A stretch of DNA of 64,000 nt from Typha latifolia (Eukaryota; Streptophyta; Magnoliopsida; Poales; Typhaceae). The first letter of the stretch is position 1; every line of letters begins with the position of its first letter. The notes beneath the pieces were generated by a model. That model saw nothing but the letters and a program-made list of their open reading frames with translations. It was not told the DNA's origin and did no database searches. The stretch spans positions 2,666,001 through 2,730,000 of the forward strand of contig CM034106.1 of assembly GCA_019914945.1 (NCBI GenBank), written 5' to 3'. Shown here in pieces: positions 33,021 through 48,060 of this stretch. A program made the translations under genes and the position numbers.

Positions 33021-35070
33021 CACAACAAAGATGAAAAGATTCATCTTATCTATATGGTGTCTACCAAAAATTTAAAGCTTTTTTATTTTAATGAGAATGA
33101 GTTGAAGCCCCAATAGCTGCACCAGTTCAGTGCTTCAACACTCACCTCATGTATACTCCAATATTAACTAAGTGGGCAGTGTCCCATTGCTGTGAGGGAC
33201 CATACAAAGCCCTAAGTGGGTTGATGGAACAAAAACAAAAGAACAAAGGATTATAAACACCATCCCAATCCCAGTGGGAATGAAGGACTTCTTGAAAGGA
33301 GGTGGCCATCAACCTCACCCTAGTTGAAGTGGCTTTAAAGGAGACCCCCACCATTGTTGTCAAACTATGTGGCTAATCTGCACATAATGATGTAGGTCTT
33401 CATGACTAGGACACCACCACTGCTCTGCCTTCAAAGCAATGGATTGGTTTTAATTAGAAAGAAAGGAGGTGTTCAAAGGCATTAGAAGGTGGTAATGGAT
33501 CCACAAACCTCAGTGTGTGGCCCCAAAAACATTGACATTCTACCAAACTTGCATTGGATCAAGAGAACTATTGGAATGATATTTTATTCTTGTACTGAGC
33601 TTACTCTATATCAGTTGCTCATTGGTCGACTGTTAACTTCTCTCTCTGGCCAAGTGAAATTGAGAGATTCTTTTTGTCATTAATTGAGGAGATCAAGATT
33701 TAGAAAAGATAATCTTTTTATTATCATCTGTTTGCATCCTTGGTTTCACTTTAGAAGGGAAGGTGTGCAATCTTTTATTGTTTCTTTTTTGGGGGGGATT
33801 AAATGTTCATCTTAAATTAATTTGAACAAAAATTATTTTATTTTATCTTTACATAAATGCTGAGAAGTTGATTTGTTGTAAGATAAAGACATGTCAAATT
33901 GCTGAGAACTGTGTGTGACCTCATGCTAGTAGCTAATGGTCTAATTGATGTCACTTATCTAGTTATAATCTTATGAACTTGCTAAGCTTTTGCATTATTC
34001 ATATGGTGTTCCACTAATCATATGAAAAATTTATTAAAGCATTTGCATGGCCAACTAATTTAGTAGGCAATTAATTGTGTATTAATTGGCATCAACCAAC
34101 AAAGGTCATAGTCCACCTAAGTATTTTCTTAATTATGTTGAAAATATTTCTATTATTTTTATTATCGATAATGAGCCCGTAAGCTAATTATAAGAGCTAG
34201 TCATTTTAGACATATGAATTATTCATTCTAAAAAAATAGATCAAATTACGAGCGACAACCGGTCCAAGCAAGCACACTCTCATGAAGAAATTTATGCTCA
34301 TAATTGTTCGAATTTATAATCTCCTAAAATGGGTGATATGATCCTATTTCTATTGGCAACACTAGAGGTAATATTTAATTAAAATTGTTTGGTTGCACAT
34401 TAACAAGTTAAAAACCCTTTTCAATATGATAAACTATTTAAGAAGAATAGGTTATGGGAAATTATAAGGTAATGTCAGTGGGGGGAAAATAGCACTATAT
34501 ATAGAGATTGGGGATAAAGCTAAAGAAATATTTAAGTTCTAAATAATATACCTTTTTATGGTTTGAAACTTAAGTACTTATAATTCTTTTATGATTCAAA
34601 TCAAGTTTCAAACAGTCCTTCAAATGGATATAAAATGACTTAATTGCCCTCACATATATATAGTATGATTTGAGAATGACATGGTAATTTGGAGAAAGAG
34701 AAAATTATTGCCATCAATTAACCATCTAATATGTGCAACTTGGTCTAAACCATAAAAAGTTATTAAGCAATTAAGTTTTAAAGTACAAAAAGGTAAATTG
34801 AAATAGAGATAAACCAAATAAGAATAAACTATAACTTGCCCTTACTATTTTGGAAGGAATAGTCTATGAGCAAACTTGATATTTTAGAAATAGTATCTTT
34901 ATCCTACTTATCCACATTTTATTTTTAACATCCTATTTAGATTGTAAAGAGAAAGGAAAAAGAAAGAAGGAAATTAAAGAGAAATGAACACAAATAAGAG
35001 GGAGTTATTATTATTATTATTTCCATCTCTCTATCTAAACATAGTGCAAGATTTCTGGAGTTATTTCACT
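33021..35070. other. Intergenic DNA
   Basis: AT-rich sequence with no coding frame worth reporting and no clear inverted repeat. Nothing recognisable was found beyond a short ATT run near 35000-35020. Confidence 0.5.
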
Positions 35071-35265
35071 CCTTCCTAATAGAAATTTATATATAACACT
35101 CTATCTTTTAATAAAATTATAACTTATACTATATATTTTCACTATTTACAAATCAAATTCTATGATTTAAAAAAATGTGCAGAAAATATTTCAGATTATA
35201 TTTGAACTAACACCGTGAAAATATTTTATTTTCATAATCTTTTTAGTATAGATATTTAATATATA

Positions 35266-35660
35266 GAGAAATTTGTATATAACACTCTGCTTTATAATGT
35301 AATTGTGGTTTACACTCTATATTTTTACTATTTGTAAATTGAATCCTGTGATTTAACGAATATGTGCAGAAAATTAGTTAAACTCTGCTGATAGATCAAT
35401 TAGTTAAACTTAACCAAATCTCTGAGTTAAGTTAACTATACTAAAAAAATTATAAAAATACCCTCAACCAAGTCATACTAAGGGTATTTTAATCATTTTA
35501 AAAATAAAATATCTCTAGGTAACAGAATATTCTCATAGTATTAGTTCAAATCTAACTTAAGGTGTTTTCTACGTATTCGCTAAATGAGAGGGTTCAATTT
35601 AATTTATAAATAGTAAAAATATAGGAAGTAAATAGTAATTTAATGAAAATTCAACCGCAT
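35266..35660. mobile_element. Foldback MITE, family B, copy 1 (with a partial copy just upstream)
   Basis: The left arm starts AAATTTGTATATAACACTCTG and continues GTAATTGTGGTTTACACTCTATATTTTTACTATTTGTAAATTGAA. The right arm (35595-35645) contains the complement, TTCAATTTAATTTATAAATAGTAAAAATATA. The left-arm sequence also occurs at 35083-35185 as a partial copy. A complete related copy is at 45710-46025. Non-coding. Confidence 0.75.
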
Positions 35661-35866
35661 AGCCACCGCAACCTTACACAATATTAATTTTCTCGTATCC
35701 TCTTTGTCGCCCAAACAGGGTGTTACTGTACCCCCCCCTTCATCTTCTTTCCCAACCAAATCAAAACATAAAACATGAAATTATTTTACAAAATTTATAA
35801 CCCTCTTCAAGACCCAACCACCAATCCACTATCCTTCCTCCATTATTATTATTATTACCACCATCT

Positions 35867-35910
35867 CTTCTCTTCTCTTTCTCTTTCTCTTTCTCTTTCT
35901 CTTTCTCTTC
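35867..35910 (+). repeat. (CTTTCT)n pyrimidine repeat upstream of the LRR gene
   Basis: Repeated CTCTTT units lie about 190 nt before the assigned start codon of the LRR gene, probably in its leader or proximal promoter. CT-rich microsatellites are common near plant transcription starts. Confidence 0.9.
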
Positions 35911-36096
35911 CCTTTCGAAATGTCATGCATGTCTCCACTTGCAAGTTGCTACCATGCATATATGGTCCCTTCTCTTCCATGCCCTTCTCAATTACTTCAC
36001 CTCATTCTTCATCTCTTGAGTCTTGACCATAGAATATTCTATTTATACTCTTCCATTGCACTCTCCCTTCTCAAAACTCTCACTATAATTCATACC

Positions 36097-37419
36097 ATGC
36101 CTTCTCCCAAACCATTCCTCCTCCTCCTCCTCTTGTTACTACTACTATTACTACTTCCCTTCTACTCCTTCTCCACCACCACCACCAACTCTACCATCTC
36201 CGTCACCGGCTACGGCGACGGAGAAGACCAAGACTGCGGATGCGGATCCCCCGCACCCGCTCCGTCCCTGCAACCAAACCCCGCCAGCTTCCCCAACCTC
36301 AAGCAGTACTACGCCTACCTCGTCATCCAGCAGTTCAAGCGGACCATCACCTGCGACCCCAAAAATGTGACCCGCTCGTGGGTCGGCTACCGGCCCTGCA
36401 CCTACTCCGGCTTCTTCTGCGACAACCCACCCAACTCCCCGACCACCCCTACCATCGCCTCCGTCGATTTCAATGGCTTCCGCCTCTGCGCTCCCACAAT
36501 CTCTGGCTTCGTCGACCAGCTCCCCGATCTCGCCTTATTCCACGCTAATTCTAACAACTTCTCCGGCTCCGTCCCCGACCTCACCGCCCTCCCCTTCCTC
36601 TACGAGCTCGACCTCAGCAACAACAACTTCTCCGGGGCCTTCCCCTCCACCCTCCTCCCCCTCTCCAACCTCGTCTTCCTCGACATCCGTTTCAACACCT
36701 TCTCCGGCGCTGTCCCCTCCCCTATCTTCCTCATTGGCTACGAGGCCCTCTTCCTTAACAACAACGGCTTCGACCAATCCCTCCCTTCCAACCTCGGCTC
36801 CTCCCCCGTCGTCTACCTCACCTTCGCCAACAACCGTTTCACCGGCCCCATTCCCCGCTCCATCGGCAATTGGTCCAACACCTTGCAGGAAGTCCTCTTC
36901 CTCAACAACCGCCTCTCCGGCTGCCTCCCCTACGAGATCGGCCTGCTCAACCAGACCACGGTGTTTGACGCCGGAGACAACCTCCTCACCGGCCCCATCC
37001 CCCTCTCCTTCGGCTGCCTCCGAAATCTCGAGGACTTGAACCTCGCCAACAATTTCCTCTACGGCCACGTCCCGGACATCGTCTGCCATCTCGCCAAGAC
37101 CGGCAACCTTGCCAATTTATCGCTCTCCGGGAATTTCTTCACCTCCATCGGCTTGGGCTGCTACGAGTTGATCCACAACGGAGTGCTCGACGTGAGCAGA
37201 AATTGCATCCTTGGCCTGCCAGACCAGCGGCCGGCGAAGGAATGCGCGTGGTTCCTCTTGGACCACAAGCACTGCCCCCTCATCACCTACATTCCGTGCC
37301 TGCACGAGAGCTGGCTGTACGGGGGCGCGGCGCTTCCTGCGACGACGGCGCCGCCGCGCAGGCCGGCGAGGTCGGAGTATGTGGGGTATAAAGCGCTCCA
37401 TCAGAGGCATGGGAATTAG
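36097..37419 (+). CDS. Secreted leucine-rich-repeat protein, LRX-like LRR region without extensin domain (intronless, 440 aa)
   Basis: Probably an extracellular or cell-wall LRR protein; its ligand is unknown. The start was placed at the ATG opening MPSPKPF followed by a long Leu run, a clear secretion signal. An in-frame upstream ATG at 35920 would add 59 residues that bury this signal. After a Cys/Pro stretch comes the LRR N-cap (YYAYLVIQQFKRTITCDP, then YSGFFCDN), about ten plant-type LRRs (LDLSNNNFSGAFPSTL, LFLNNRLSGCLPYEIG, DAGDNLLTGPIP) and a Cys-containing C-cap (CILGLPDQRP..EC, HKHCP, YIPC). This matches the N-terminal half of LRR-extensins and related short proteins such as the At4g06744 type. 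There is no kinase, transmembrane or Ser-Pro4 extensin tail; the C-terminus is basic. The gene is intronless and strikingly GC-rich, with C/G at most third positions, amid AT-rich flanks. Confidence 0.88.
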   Translation: MPSPKPFLLLLLLLLLLLLLPFYSFSTTTTNSTISVTGYGDGEDQDCGCGSPAPAPSLQPNPASFPNLKQYYAYLVIQQFKRTITCDPKNVTRSWVGYRPCTYSGFFCDNPPNSPTTPTIASVDFNGFRLCAPTISGFVDQLPDLALFHANSNNFSGSVPDLTALPFLYELDLSNNNFSGAFPSTLLPLSNLVFLDIRFNTFSGAVPSPIFLIGYEALFLNNNGFDQSLPSNLGSSPVVYLTFANNRFTGPIPRSIGNWSNTLQEVLFLNNRLSGCLPYEIGLLNQTTVFDAGDNLLTGPIPLSFGCLRNLEDLNLANNFLYGHVPDIVCHLAKTGNLANLSLSGNFFTSIGLGCYELIHNGVLDVSRNCILGLPDQRPAKECAWFLLDHKHCPLITYIPCLHESWLYGGAALPATTAPPRRPARSEYVGYKALHQRHGN

Positions 37420-37779
37420 ACGAAGGATTGGATGGGAGGAAGGAAGGGGGTGTAATGGTAAAAGTATGCGTGCATGGAATGTGACATGGCACCACTGATC
37501 TCGTTTAATAATTTTTTTTTCAAAATTTATTTCTAAAGCGAGTCGAGTCGAGCTATAAAAAGGGAAGATGAGATTTTAAAATATTAAAGATACCATGTAT
37601 GCATGATGTTTATTTTGTTACCATCAAATAATTGAGCATTAATTGGCGAGTGGGATCAAAGGGGACTTCATTTATAAACGAGTCCATCTTGATTTATTAG
37701 GTTAGGTTTGGATTTAATGTCAAGCTGAGCTTCATACCTCAAAATGTTTATATATATATTAATACTACATAAAATCTAA

Positions 37780-38275
37780 GACTTTATATTTTTGGAAATT
37801 TATCAAAGACACATTACCTTTGGTATTATTATTATTATTATTATTATTATCATTCTACTATGTGGATATTTATTATTCGATCCTTCCATTTTTTTTAATA
37901 TGTCGCAAAAATATCTTGCCATTAGTTTTCTTATCCGTTAATTATTACTATATAGATGATTTAAAGCTACTGTAGATACAAAATGACCTTACTACCCTTG
38001 AATAACTTTGAATAAGTTTTTTTTAAGTTAAAAATAAATGGAAATTTTAAAAATCATGAGGGCTATTTCCAGTATTTTATTTCTTTATTTTTAAAAGTAA
38101 TAAAATATTCTCTATTTTGTTAGCCATTGTTATGATAAATTTAACTCAGAATAATTTTGAGAATTAAAAATCAAACACAGGGGTTGAATGATAAATATCA
38201 ATATAATATATTGTGAACGATAATAAAATCAAAATATACGGTGTTTTTATAAATTTTCCTTATATTTTAGATAAA
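37780..38275. mobile_element. Inverted-repeat MITE downstream of the LRR gene
   Basis: The left end (TTTGGAAATTTATCAAAGACAC...TGGATATTTATTATTCGATCC) is partly complementary to the right end (GGTTGAATGATAAATATCAATA...GGTGTTTTTATAAATTTTCC). The interior includes an (ATT)n run at 37829-37850. No coding frame. Confidence 0.6.
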
Positions 38276-39730
38276 TATAAGATATGGTAGGATTTGAATT
38301 TTATCAGCTCTATTATAATACCATGTTAATTCATCAGTCACTCTAAAAGCTGAAACTTATATAGAAAGGATTCCTAAATAAGCTAAGACTTAACAATCCA
38401 ATGTTATGAATGGGGACCGGATCTAAGCCCTAATGCTTGTAGTAGAAAATATTCCAAAAATATAAGCATTCAACAATCAGAAAATTTCAAGCAAAATTGG
38501 AGTTAGGAGACTGGATGCACCCTTTTGAGCAATCTCACAGTTGAGCCAAGATCAGAATCTTTTAATGAATTAAGCTGGCAGCTAAGGAAATACTTGGCAT
38601 TAAATGCACATTTTGGTCCCTATTCTACTATCACTTGCACATGACTAGTAGTAACATAGTTTTTTTTTTAATTTTTTTTTGATAATTTATAAGTCGCTAA
38701 TCAATATATAGATTAGATAACCGGACTTACTTACTCTGCTACTAAAAAGAGTTAAGAGTGAGCTTAAACTATTAAATATTAATTTTAGTGTTCATGACAA
38801 AAATAAACTCACAAGGACTCAACCACTGAATGGCTTAGTAACATAAGCTCTACTATGATCAAAATGTCATCCATTTTAATTTTATTCATGAGTGCAATCA
38901 TATTCTGGAAAGCAGGGATATGGTCAAGACTAAGTCAATCAAGACTCAAAAATAATTAGTTGGATTAAATGCTGAATTCATGTGCAATGTTGGCCAAAGA
39001 TTGCCCACCATTATTTGTTGTATTTAATGCATGAAAACAGTACCAATTCTAGAAGGAACCCAAATTATTTCTAATCACAATGTCCAATTTTGACGATTCC
39101 ATTTGGACCCTTTAAATTATCATCGTTTTTCATACACTTTTTATAAATGTTTATTAGCCAAATATATCTCCAAAATTAAAAAAAAAATATCCACATATAC
39201 TCCCTTAAACTAAGGAAAAAAAAAGTAATTAACGGACTTCTAAAGTTGAAAAAAAAGTTCATGGAGTGTATGTAGTAAAAAAAAATTTAAGGAATGCATG
39301 TGAAAAATAGTAATAGTTTAGAATATCTAAGTAAAATTATCTCAAAAAAAAAGAGAAAAACTCAACAACAACAATAACTATAATTATCAATGTCCAATGC
39401 ATACATAATTAGTGGATATTTTGATACTCAGGGCTATGCAATATGGCTCGATGAGCCAAGAACTAAGCAGACCATATGCAAATATGGCTTGATAGTGGCT
39501 CATGAAAAAATTAGAATGTTGTATTTGATTTAGAAACTTTATCAAGAACAAGAATTGATTTGTAAGTAGTATTTTTCTGGGTAGAAACATATAGTTTCAT
39601 TGTTATGAAGATATCTAAAAAAATTACGCCACAAATAACATAAAAATAACCGATATCTATGGCCATCAATTAGCTCCTTATTCAAAAATAGCTCATTTTT
39701 TACTCAAAATTTTATTAGAGATTAATATGC

Positions 39731-39782
<52 letters not shown>

Positions 39783-42427
39783 TGTGAATGGTGAATTAAG
39801 AGTAAGAATTAGTTCTCTAGTGTTTGGCTCCTTGACACCCCTAGCTACATTTCAGAATATGTAAATCAAACAACTACAAAGACAAGCAAATGAGATTACA
39901 TAGAGACAAGTCAAACTTATGGCTATTGAAATTCTGTTACTATTATATTTGTTGGTCCGAGTGAAAGCCATCCAAAATCTAAACATAAAACCTAAATATG
40001 TAGATATATATGCAAATTGTAATGATAATTTATGCAAATTAAGAGAATAAAATAAATAAATTTATGCATATGTATGAGTATGTTATGAAAATTTAAATAA
40101 GATAAATAAAGAAAAAAAGAGAAAATATGATACCAAGATTTATAGCTATATCCAGCCCTCTCCTCAATGTTTTGTAATAGTTAGCTAATACTTTGTTTGT
40201 AAAAGAAATTAAAGTTTCAGTTAGTCAAAAGAGTAAGTCTCGAGATAGGGCATTTGAACGCCCTTAAGGTCATTTAAATACATTTACCCAAGAGCCAGAA
40301 AATTAATTAGGCGTTCGAATGGCCTCGAATGCCAACAACGAGGTTCCTAGGTCTAGGTGTTTTATTTTATTATTTTTGCTTATGTTGGACAATATGACTG
40401 GAGCATATTATATCCTATTGTCAATTCTCATTGAGTCAGGAAGCCACCTATAAATAGATGTGATGTGCACCTAGATAATTATTTTAGATTATTGAAGTTA
40501 ATTTGCAAGATCGTCATCTTCCTCCTTGTTCGACTATCTCCAAGCTTTGAAACTCTAGCCACCATCTAGGATTTTCATTGCTGCCTTCCTCTTCATCTGG
40601 TCACACACCTTTGACTCTAAGGAACAGCCATACTTCTTCTCTATTTCTTTCCTACCGACTACTCGACTTCTACCATTGTCATCTCCACCACCATATCATA
40701 ACCTTAGGCCAATCACCAACACACCTCTTCGACCTCCCGTTTTCGCGATCCATGTTGATAGATTCGTTCACTATCCCAAATCTATCTCAATTCCAAAAGC
40801 ATTTTGACCATCTAACTGTTTGATCTCGAGTTACTTTTTAACTTTAGAGATCCACGGTAACCCTAATTTTCTCTACATGAGTTGGAATCTAGTGTCATAT
40901 TTAGATTTTGACTTACAGTGATCGTGGGGTTAGGAAGATGATCATCATATATTTTTTCTTCGAGAATTTACTGTACACTAAAACACATGTATTACTAGCT
41001 TTCTGAGATGTTGGAATCTTCAAATTTATCTTCAAAATTTCTTCTCTCAGAATCAATATTTGATTTTAGGTCCACTTACTTCTAAAAGATTTACCCAATC
41101 TTTAAATCACAAAAGTCAAAAACACAAATCCACACGTAATCAATCCCAAGAAATTTGATTTACAAATAAATCTCACTATGAAATAAGTTTTTCTCATTAG
41201 AAATAGTTAAAAACAACTAAGTTTTTAATATGTGCAGATTCTGATTAGATTTTTCTCTTTGATTTTGGAGCACTTTTTTTTTACAGATAAAACAATCCAA
41301 TTGGACTTTATAATTAGAAAATAAATTTTAGATATTCGAGTTATCTTTCTAATATGATAAGAATTACATTAAATTAGCAAATTTATACTAAAAAAATTAA
41401 TAAACTATAGATAATAGGCTAATAGGTACCATTACACATAGCTAGCTTTCAAATTTCAAACATATTTTATATACAAATTATAGAAAATCAATTTTATTTT
41501 TCACATAAAAAATATTATATTCAGATCAGTAATAGAAAGTTATAATCGGAAATCAGATAGGTGTCAAATCTATTTGTCAGAGATAGAGTTTTATAATTTC
41601 TACATTGTGATATAAGTTTGACGTATAGATATGTAACTAAAAGTTATATATTATTATGATGATATAGATAAATGAGTCTTTTTTTCATAATAAAAAAAAT
41701 CATGCCCAAAATATTATTCTATTGTCAGAATTATTCGGTCTTTGCATAAAAGAATATATTTCCCAATTGCAAATTTCTATTTTAACTTTATCATTATTAT
41801 TATTAAAATAGTTAATTTATTTAGGATATTTAATAATTGTATTTTGCCTAAAATTTTTCAAAAACACTTTGTTAGTTTATCCTAACAGCATTTAAAAAAA
41901 TAGATAATATTTCATTACTTTTAAACATAAAATATTAAAATACTTAAATTACCCCCTCATTTGATTTTTAATTCTCAATTTAATTTTATCTAAACATAAA
42001 AAATGCATTATAGTAGATATCTTAACTCATATATCTTAGGCAAAATACGTAAATTAAATAATAAAACTTATATTTTAGATTGTAAAGCAATTTAACATTA
42101 AATTTTAGCGTACCAAATTCAAGGTTGTTATAGTAGTCTTTTTATAAAAAAATTCTATATTCACAAGTCATCTACATTCAGAGAAAATGTAGCTCACAAT
42201 AGATGTAGTAAAACTACCAACATGAGAAAAGATTTTCATTTCATATTCTTACGAAGTGAAATTGAAGCTATGTACAAAGTTAATTGTTCTTAGTCATACA
42301 AGCTTAGCTTTCTTTCTTTCTTTCTTTCTTTCTTTCAATCAAATTCATAAAAAAGATAAATTTTGCAGTGGGTTTCATCAGTCACTGCTCCTCTGGTTCC
42401 CCCCACCAGTTTAATAATCACGCTATC
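38276..42427. other. AT-rich intergenic DNA with simple repeats and a possible eroded LTR
   Basis: No gene is supported. A (TTA)n run lies at 39732-39782 and a (CTTT)n run at 42309-42337. The stretch 40190-40880 has a CCTATAAATAG promoter-like motif near 40450 followed by a pyrimidine-rich segment. This is reminiscent of an LTR, but it has no PBS and no partner copy in the window. Confidence 0.4.
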
Positions 42428-45097
<2,670 letters not shown>

Positions 45098-45176
45098 GTC
45101 AAGGAATCGCGGATTGAGGGCAGGGAAGAAGGGATCTTGACGCTTTGGTTGAGGAGGTGGGGGAGGGAGAGGGGGT

Positions 45177-45185
45177 CTTTATATA
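45177..45185 (-). promoter_or_regulatory. TATA box of the RD21-type protease gene
   Basis: On the minus strand the sequence reads TATATAAAG, about 80 nt upstream of the start codon at 45097. It is flanked by the CT-rich sequence usual in plant core promoters. It predicts a short 5' UTR of about 50 nt. Confidence 0.7.
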
Positions 45186-45709
45186 GAGGAGGAGGGAGAG
45201 GTGGGGGTAGACGTAGTGGATAGGGAGTTGAGGAGGTTGGAAAGGATTTAAATAACGGGATTATATTATGGGAATATTAACGGATATTATGGGAGCCAAC
45301 GATGCACACGGAATTTAGCGAAGGTGGTTGGCCCACCGGGTTTTGATTACCTTTCTTCATGATAAATTTTTTTTTTTCATTTTACACCTGGGAGTTTTAT
45401 TTAATTATAGAAAATAAGACTCTAACCTTTTTTTTTAGTACACATAGGACTCCTAAAGTATTAGAAAACTTTATACCCCCTAACGTTGTTAATAAAAAGG
45501 TGTGAAAAGACATAAATACTCTTTTAATTATAGTAGTATTTATGTATATGTGAGTCGCCTGAGTTATAAAAGAAATTTGAGAAATTTTCATTGATTCAGG
45601 AAATCTATATGTACCAAATATATATATATATATATATATTTAAGGGATATATCTAGAAATATGCAATCTTTAGTAATTCTTTTAAATAACATCTCTAATT
45701 TTTTTAGAA

Positions 45710-46025
45710 AAATTTGCATATAACAACCTGTCTTTAATGAAATTGTAGTTTATATCTTATATTTTTATTATTTATAAATTGAGTTCTATGATTTAGTGAA
45801 TATGTATAAAAAAAATATTGTACATCTGTTAATTAAATCATACTAAGATATTTTAGTTCTTTTAAAAATAAAATATTTTTACTCAACAAAATATTTTGAC
45901 GGTGTTAGTTTAAATTTAATTTAGAATATTTTCGCTGAATTAAAAGCCCAATTTATAAATAATAAAAATATAAGGTGTAAACTATAATTATATAATAAAG
46001 CAGGGTGTTATATATAAATTTTTCT
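45710..46025. mobile_element. Foldback MITE, family B, copy 2
   Basis: The left arm AATTTGCATATAACAACCTG...AAATTGTAGTTTATATCTTATATTTTTATTATTTATAAATTG mirrors the right arm CAATTTATAAATAATAAAAATATAAGGTGTAAACTATAATT...GGGTGTTATATATAAATTT. The interior motifs (CATACTAAG, TTTTAAAAATAAAATAT, GGTGTTAGTT) also match the 35.3-35.6 kb copy. Confidence 0.82.
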
Positions 46026-46359
46026 TTATTTTAGGTGGGCAATTAATGAGTAACTCTATCTTAATTAATTTTCATAAAAGAATATATATTTACTGTTGGA
46101 AATAAAAATTCAAATATTGTTGGTAAAATAGTCTAAAATACTCACAAAAGTAGGTGAGCCAATTAACTTCGCAATTATTGAGGCAAGCTATCAAAGCGAA
46201 TTACCTACTAATTTTCTCAAGTTGGTCGGTAGTGAGATGTTCATGGCTACCAGCCAAAGTTTCTTTTGGGAATAATAACAATTAACAAGATTGGCTTCTT
46301 TATACTTGGAACAAAATAATGCATTTAAATTATTATAAAAAAGAAAAAGAAGGGTGAAA

Positions 46360-46398
<39 letters not shown>

Positions 46399-46474
46399 GG
46401 ATGGGGAATTGGAGCTGGCTTTCTCATTGGGATGGGAGAAAGGATGACAATAGAACACAAGTGCTGGAATAATG

Positions 46475-46528
<54 letters not shown>

Positions 46529-47820
46529 GCGGTGGAGAGGAGAGGAGAGGAGAGGTGAGGTGAGTTATTGGGTTTCCTCCACTTAGCATAGAAAGTAGGT
46601 AAATACCTGTCTGTCTCATCTTTCGGCTGCCCTAGAAAAAGTTCATATTTTCCTTCTAAATTAAGTAATGAAAAGGGAGTTCTTTTACCAAACTAGCCCT
46701 GGCTCAATATTATTTTTTCTTAGCATTTATATATGTAAGTTAATAAAATAAAAGACTAATCTTACTAATAGTTTATGTATATATGTATATATATATATAA
46801 TATTAAATTTATGAACGATTTATTTAGAAATTTTTGTTCAGTAAAGTTGCTCTTCGAGTAGGCCTCTATGGCGTATGGTTCAAAGTAATTGTTCGGCGAT
46901 ACATATGACTTGAAGTCTAGACTAGGCAGCTAAAAGCTTGGTAGAACTTAAGTGTCTCTTTATCTAAAAATGGTTGGTCTTTTATGTAGCTCACTCAAGA
47001 ATGATAAGAAATAAAATAAAATAAAATTTTTAGATGAAACAGTAATAGACTCAACCAAGCATGGGTTATTATTATTATTTTTTCCACATATAAATTATTG
47101 ATTTATTATTATTTTTTCTTTTAGATCTCTTTTTGTAGGCTCTCAATGGCTGAGGCTCGTCATTAGTTCGATCAAAAGATAGCATTTAACGAAGAATAAA
47201 AAGAGAGAGAGAGAGAGAGAGAGAGAGGGTATAGGAGGAAATGGGCAACACTCCAGAGGTTAGAGTTGTAATTGTAATACTAATAATAAAAATAAAATGT
47301 GTTTTTTATAACCATATTGTTAGCATTTAATGAGGGAGTTGGAACTCGGAATCACGTTACGATTTCCGAGGCTTGGCCTAAAGCTTGTCTCCTCTTCTCT
47401 CTTTCTTCCATTCCACTTTCAAAAGAATCAAGCTCAAAAGGTGGACCACTGACCAGTATCCAGCGTCTAGATTACAGTCAATTACGTAAGAATTCTTAGA
47501 TGTTATTGCGTATGGAAGTACTTAATGCCAAACCTATGAGATCACCTTTAATTGGCTTTTAGTCTCAGAGCCAGAGGATACTTATCGTAGAAGATACCTA
47601 CGTATCGTATGGGATAAGTGTTGGGTTAGGGATCCTCGTGACATCTCAACTCCTTCTCCTTCTCCTTCTCCTCTCACTAAATATATTACTTTATCTTATC
47701 CTTTTCTTTTTAATCTTTTATTAGATATAGAAGAAGGTACAATTTCTTTTACGAGTCCCCTAATGAGATTGATAAAAGAGTCTTGAGTACCTTTATAGAG
47801 AAGGTTATCCGCAGCTACAA
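46026..47820. other. Intergenic DNA rich in GA microsatellites
   Basis: Three (GA)n tracts (46364-46396, 46476-46525, 47202-47228) lie in AT-rich DNA. Pyrimidine-rich sequence with CTTCTCCTTCTCC repeats occurs near 47650. No exon could be recognised. A promoter or leader of an unannotated transcript is possible but unsupported. Confidence 0.45.
46364..46525. repeat. Twin (GA)n microsatellites
   Basis: Runs at 46364-46396 and 46476-46525 are separated by 79 bp of non-repetitive sequence and followed by a GGAGAG-type minor repeat to about 46555. Confidence 0.95.
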
Positions 47821-47821
47821 T

Positions 47822-47883
47822 CTCTTATTCTAAAATAATAACTAAATATTAATTTTACTGTTTTATAATTATCAATTTACCCT

Positions 47884-47919
<36 letters not shown>

Positions 47920-48060
47920 TATTAATCTACTCTATACTAAATCAAAGCGTATTTATCATAATTTCATAAAAGATAAAATATTTTTTTAATTATTACAGCC
48001 TTATTTTTAGTGAACATAAGAATAATTATTCTTAAATTATAATAAAAAAGAATCTGTATT
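47822..48060. mobile_element. Partial MITE related to the element at 13262-13682
   Basis: It shares the ordered motifs ATTATCAATTTACCCTTGATAT, TTATTAATCTACT, TTTCATAAAAGATAAAATATTTTTT, CAGCCTTATTTT and AAGAATAATTATTCTTA with the PABP intron 6 element. A (TA)n expansion at 47885-47918 sits inside it. The right end abuts the next foldback element. Confidence 0.7.

Noticed and set aside
35920..36096. Upstream in-frame start for the LRR gene
   Set aside because: Would add 59 residues before an obvious secretion signal; the ATG at 36097 gives a normal signal peptide.
36473..37089. Long Ser/Pro-rich (+) and Glu/Gly-rich (-) frames inside the LRR gene
   Set aside because: Low-complexity shadows caused by the high C/G third-position content of the true frame.
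39732..39782. Long (TTA)n run considered as part of a CRISPR-like or satellite array
   Set aside because: It is a plain trinucleotide microsatellite with no spacers or longer unit.
40190..40880. Possible LTR with CCTATAAATAG promoter
   Set aside because: No primer-binding site, no second copy in the window and no clear TG...CA ends; mentioned only in the intergenic note.
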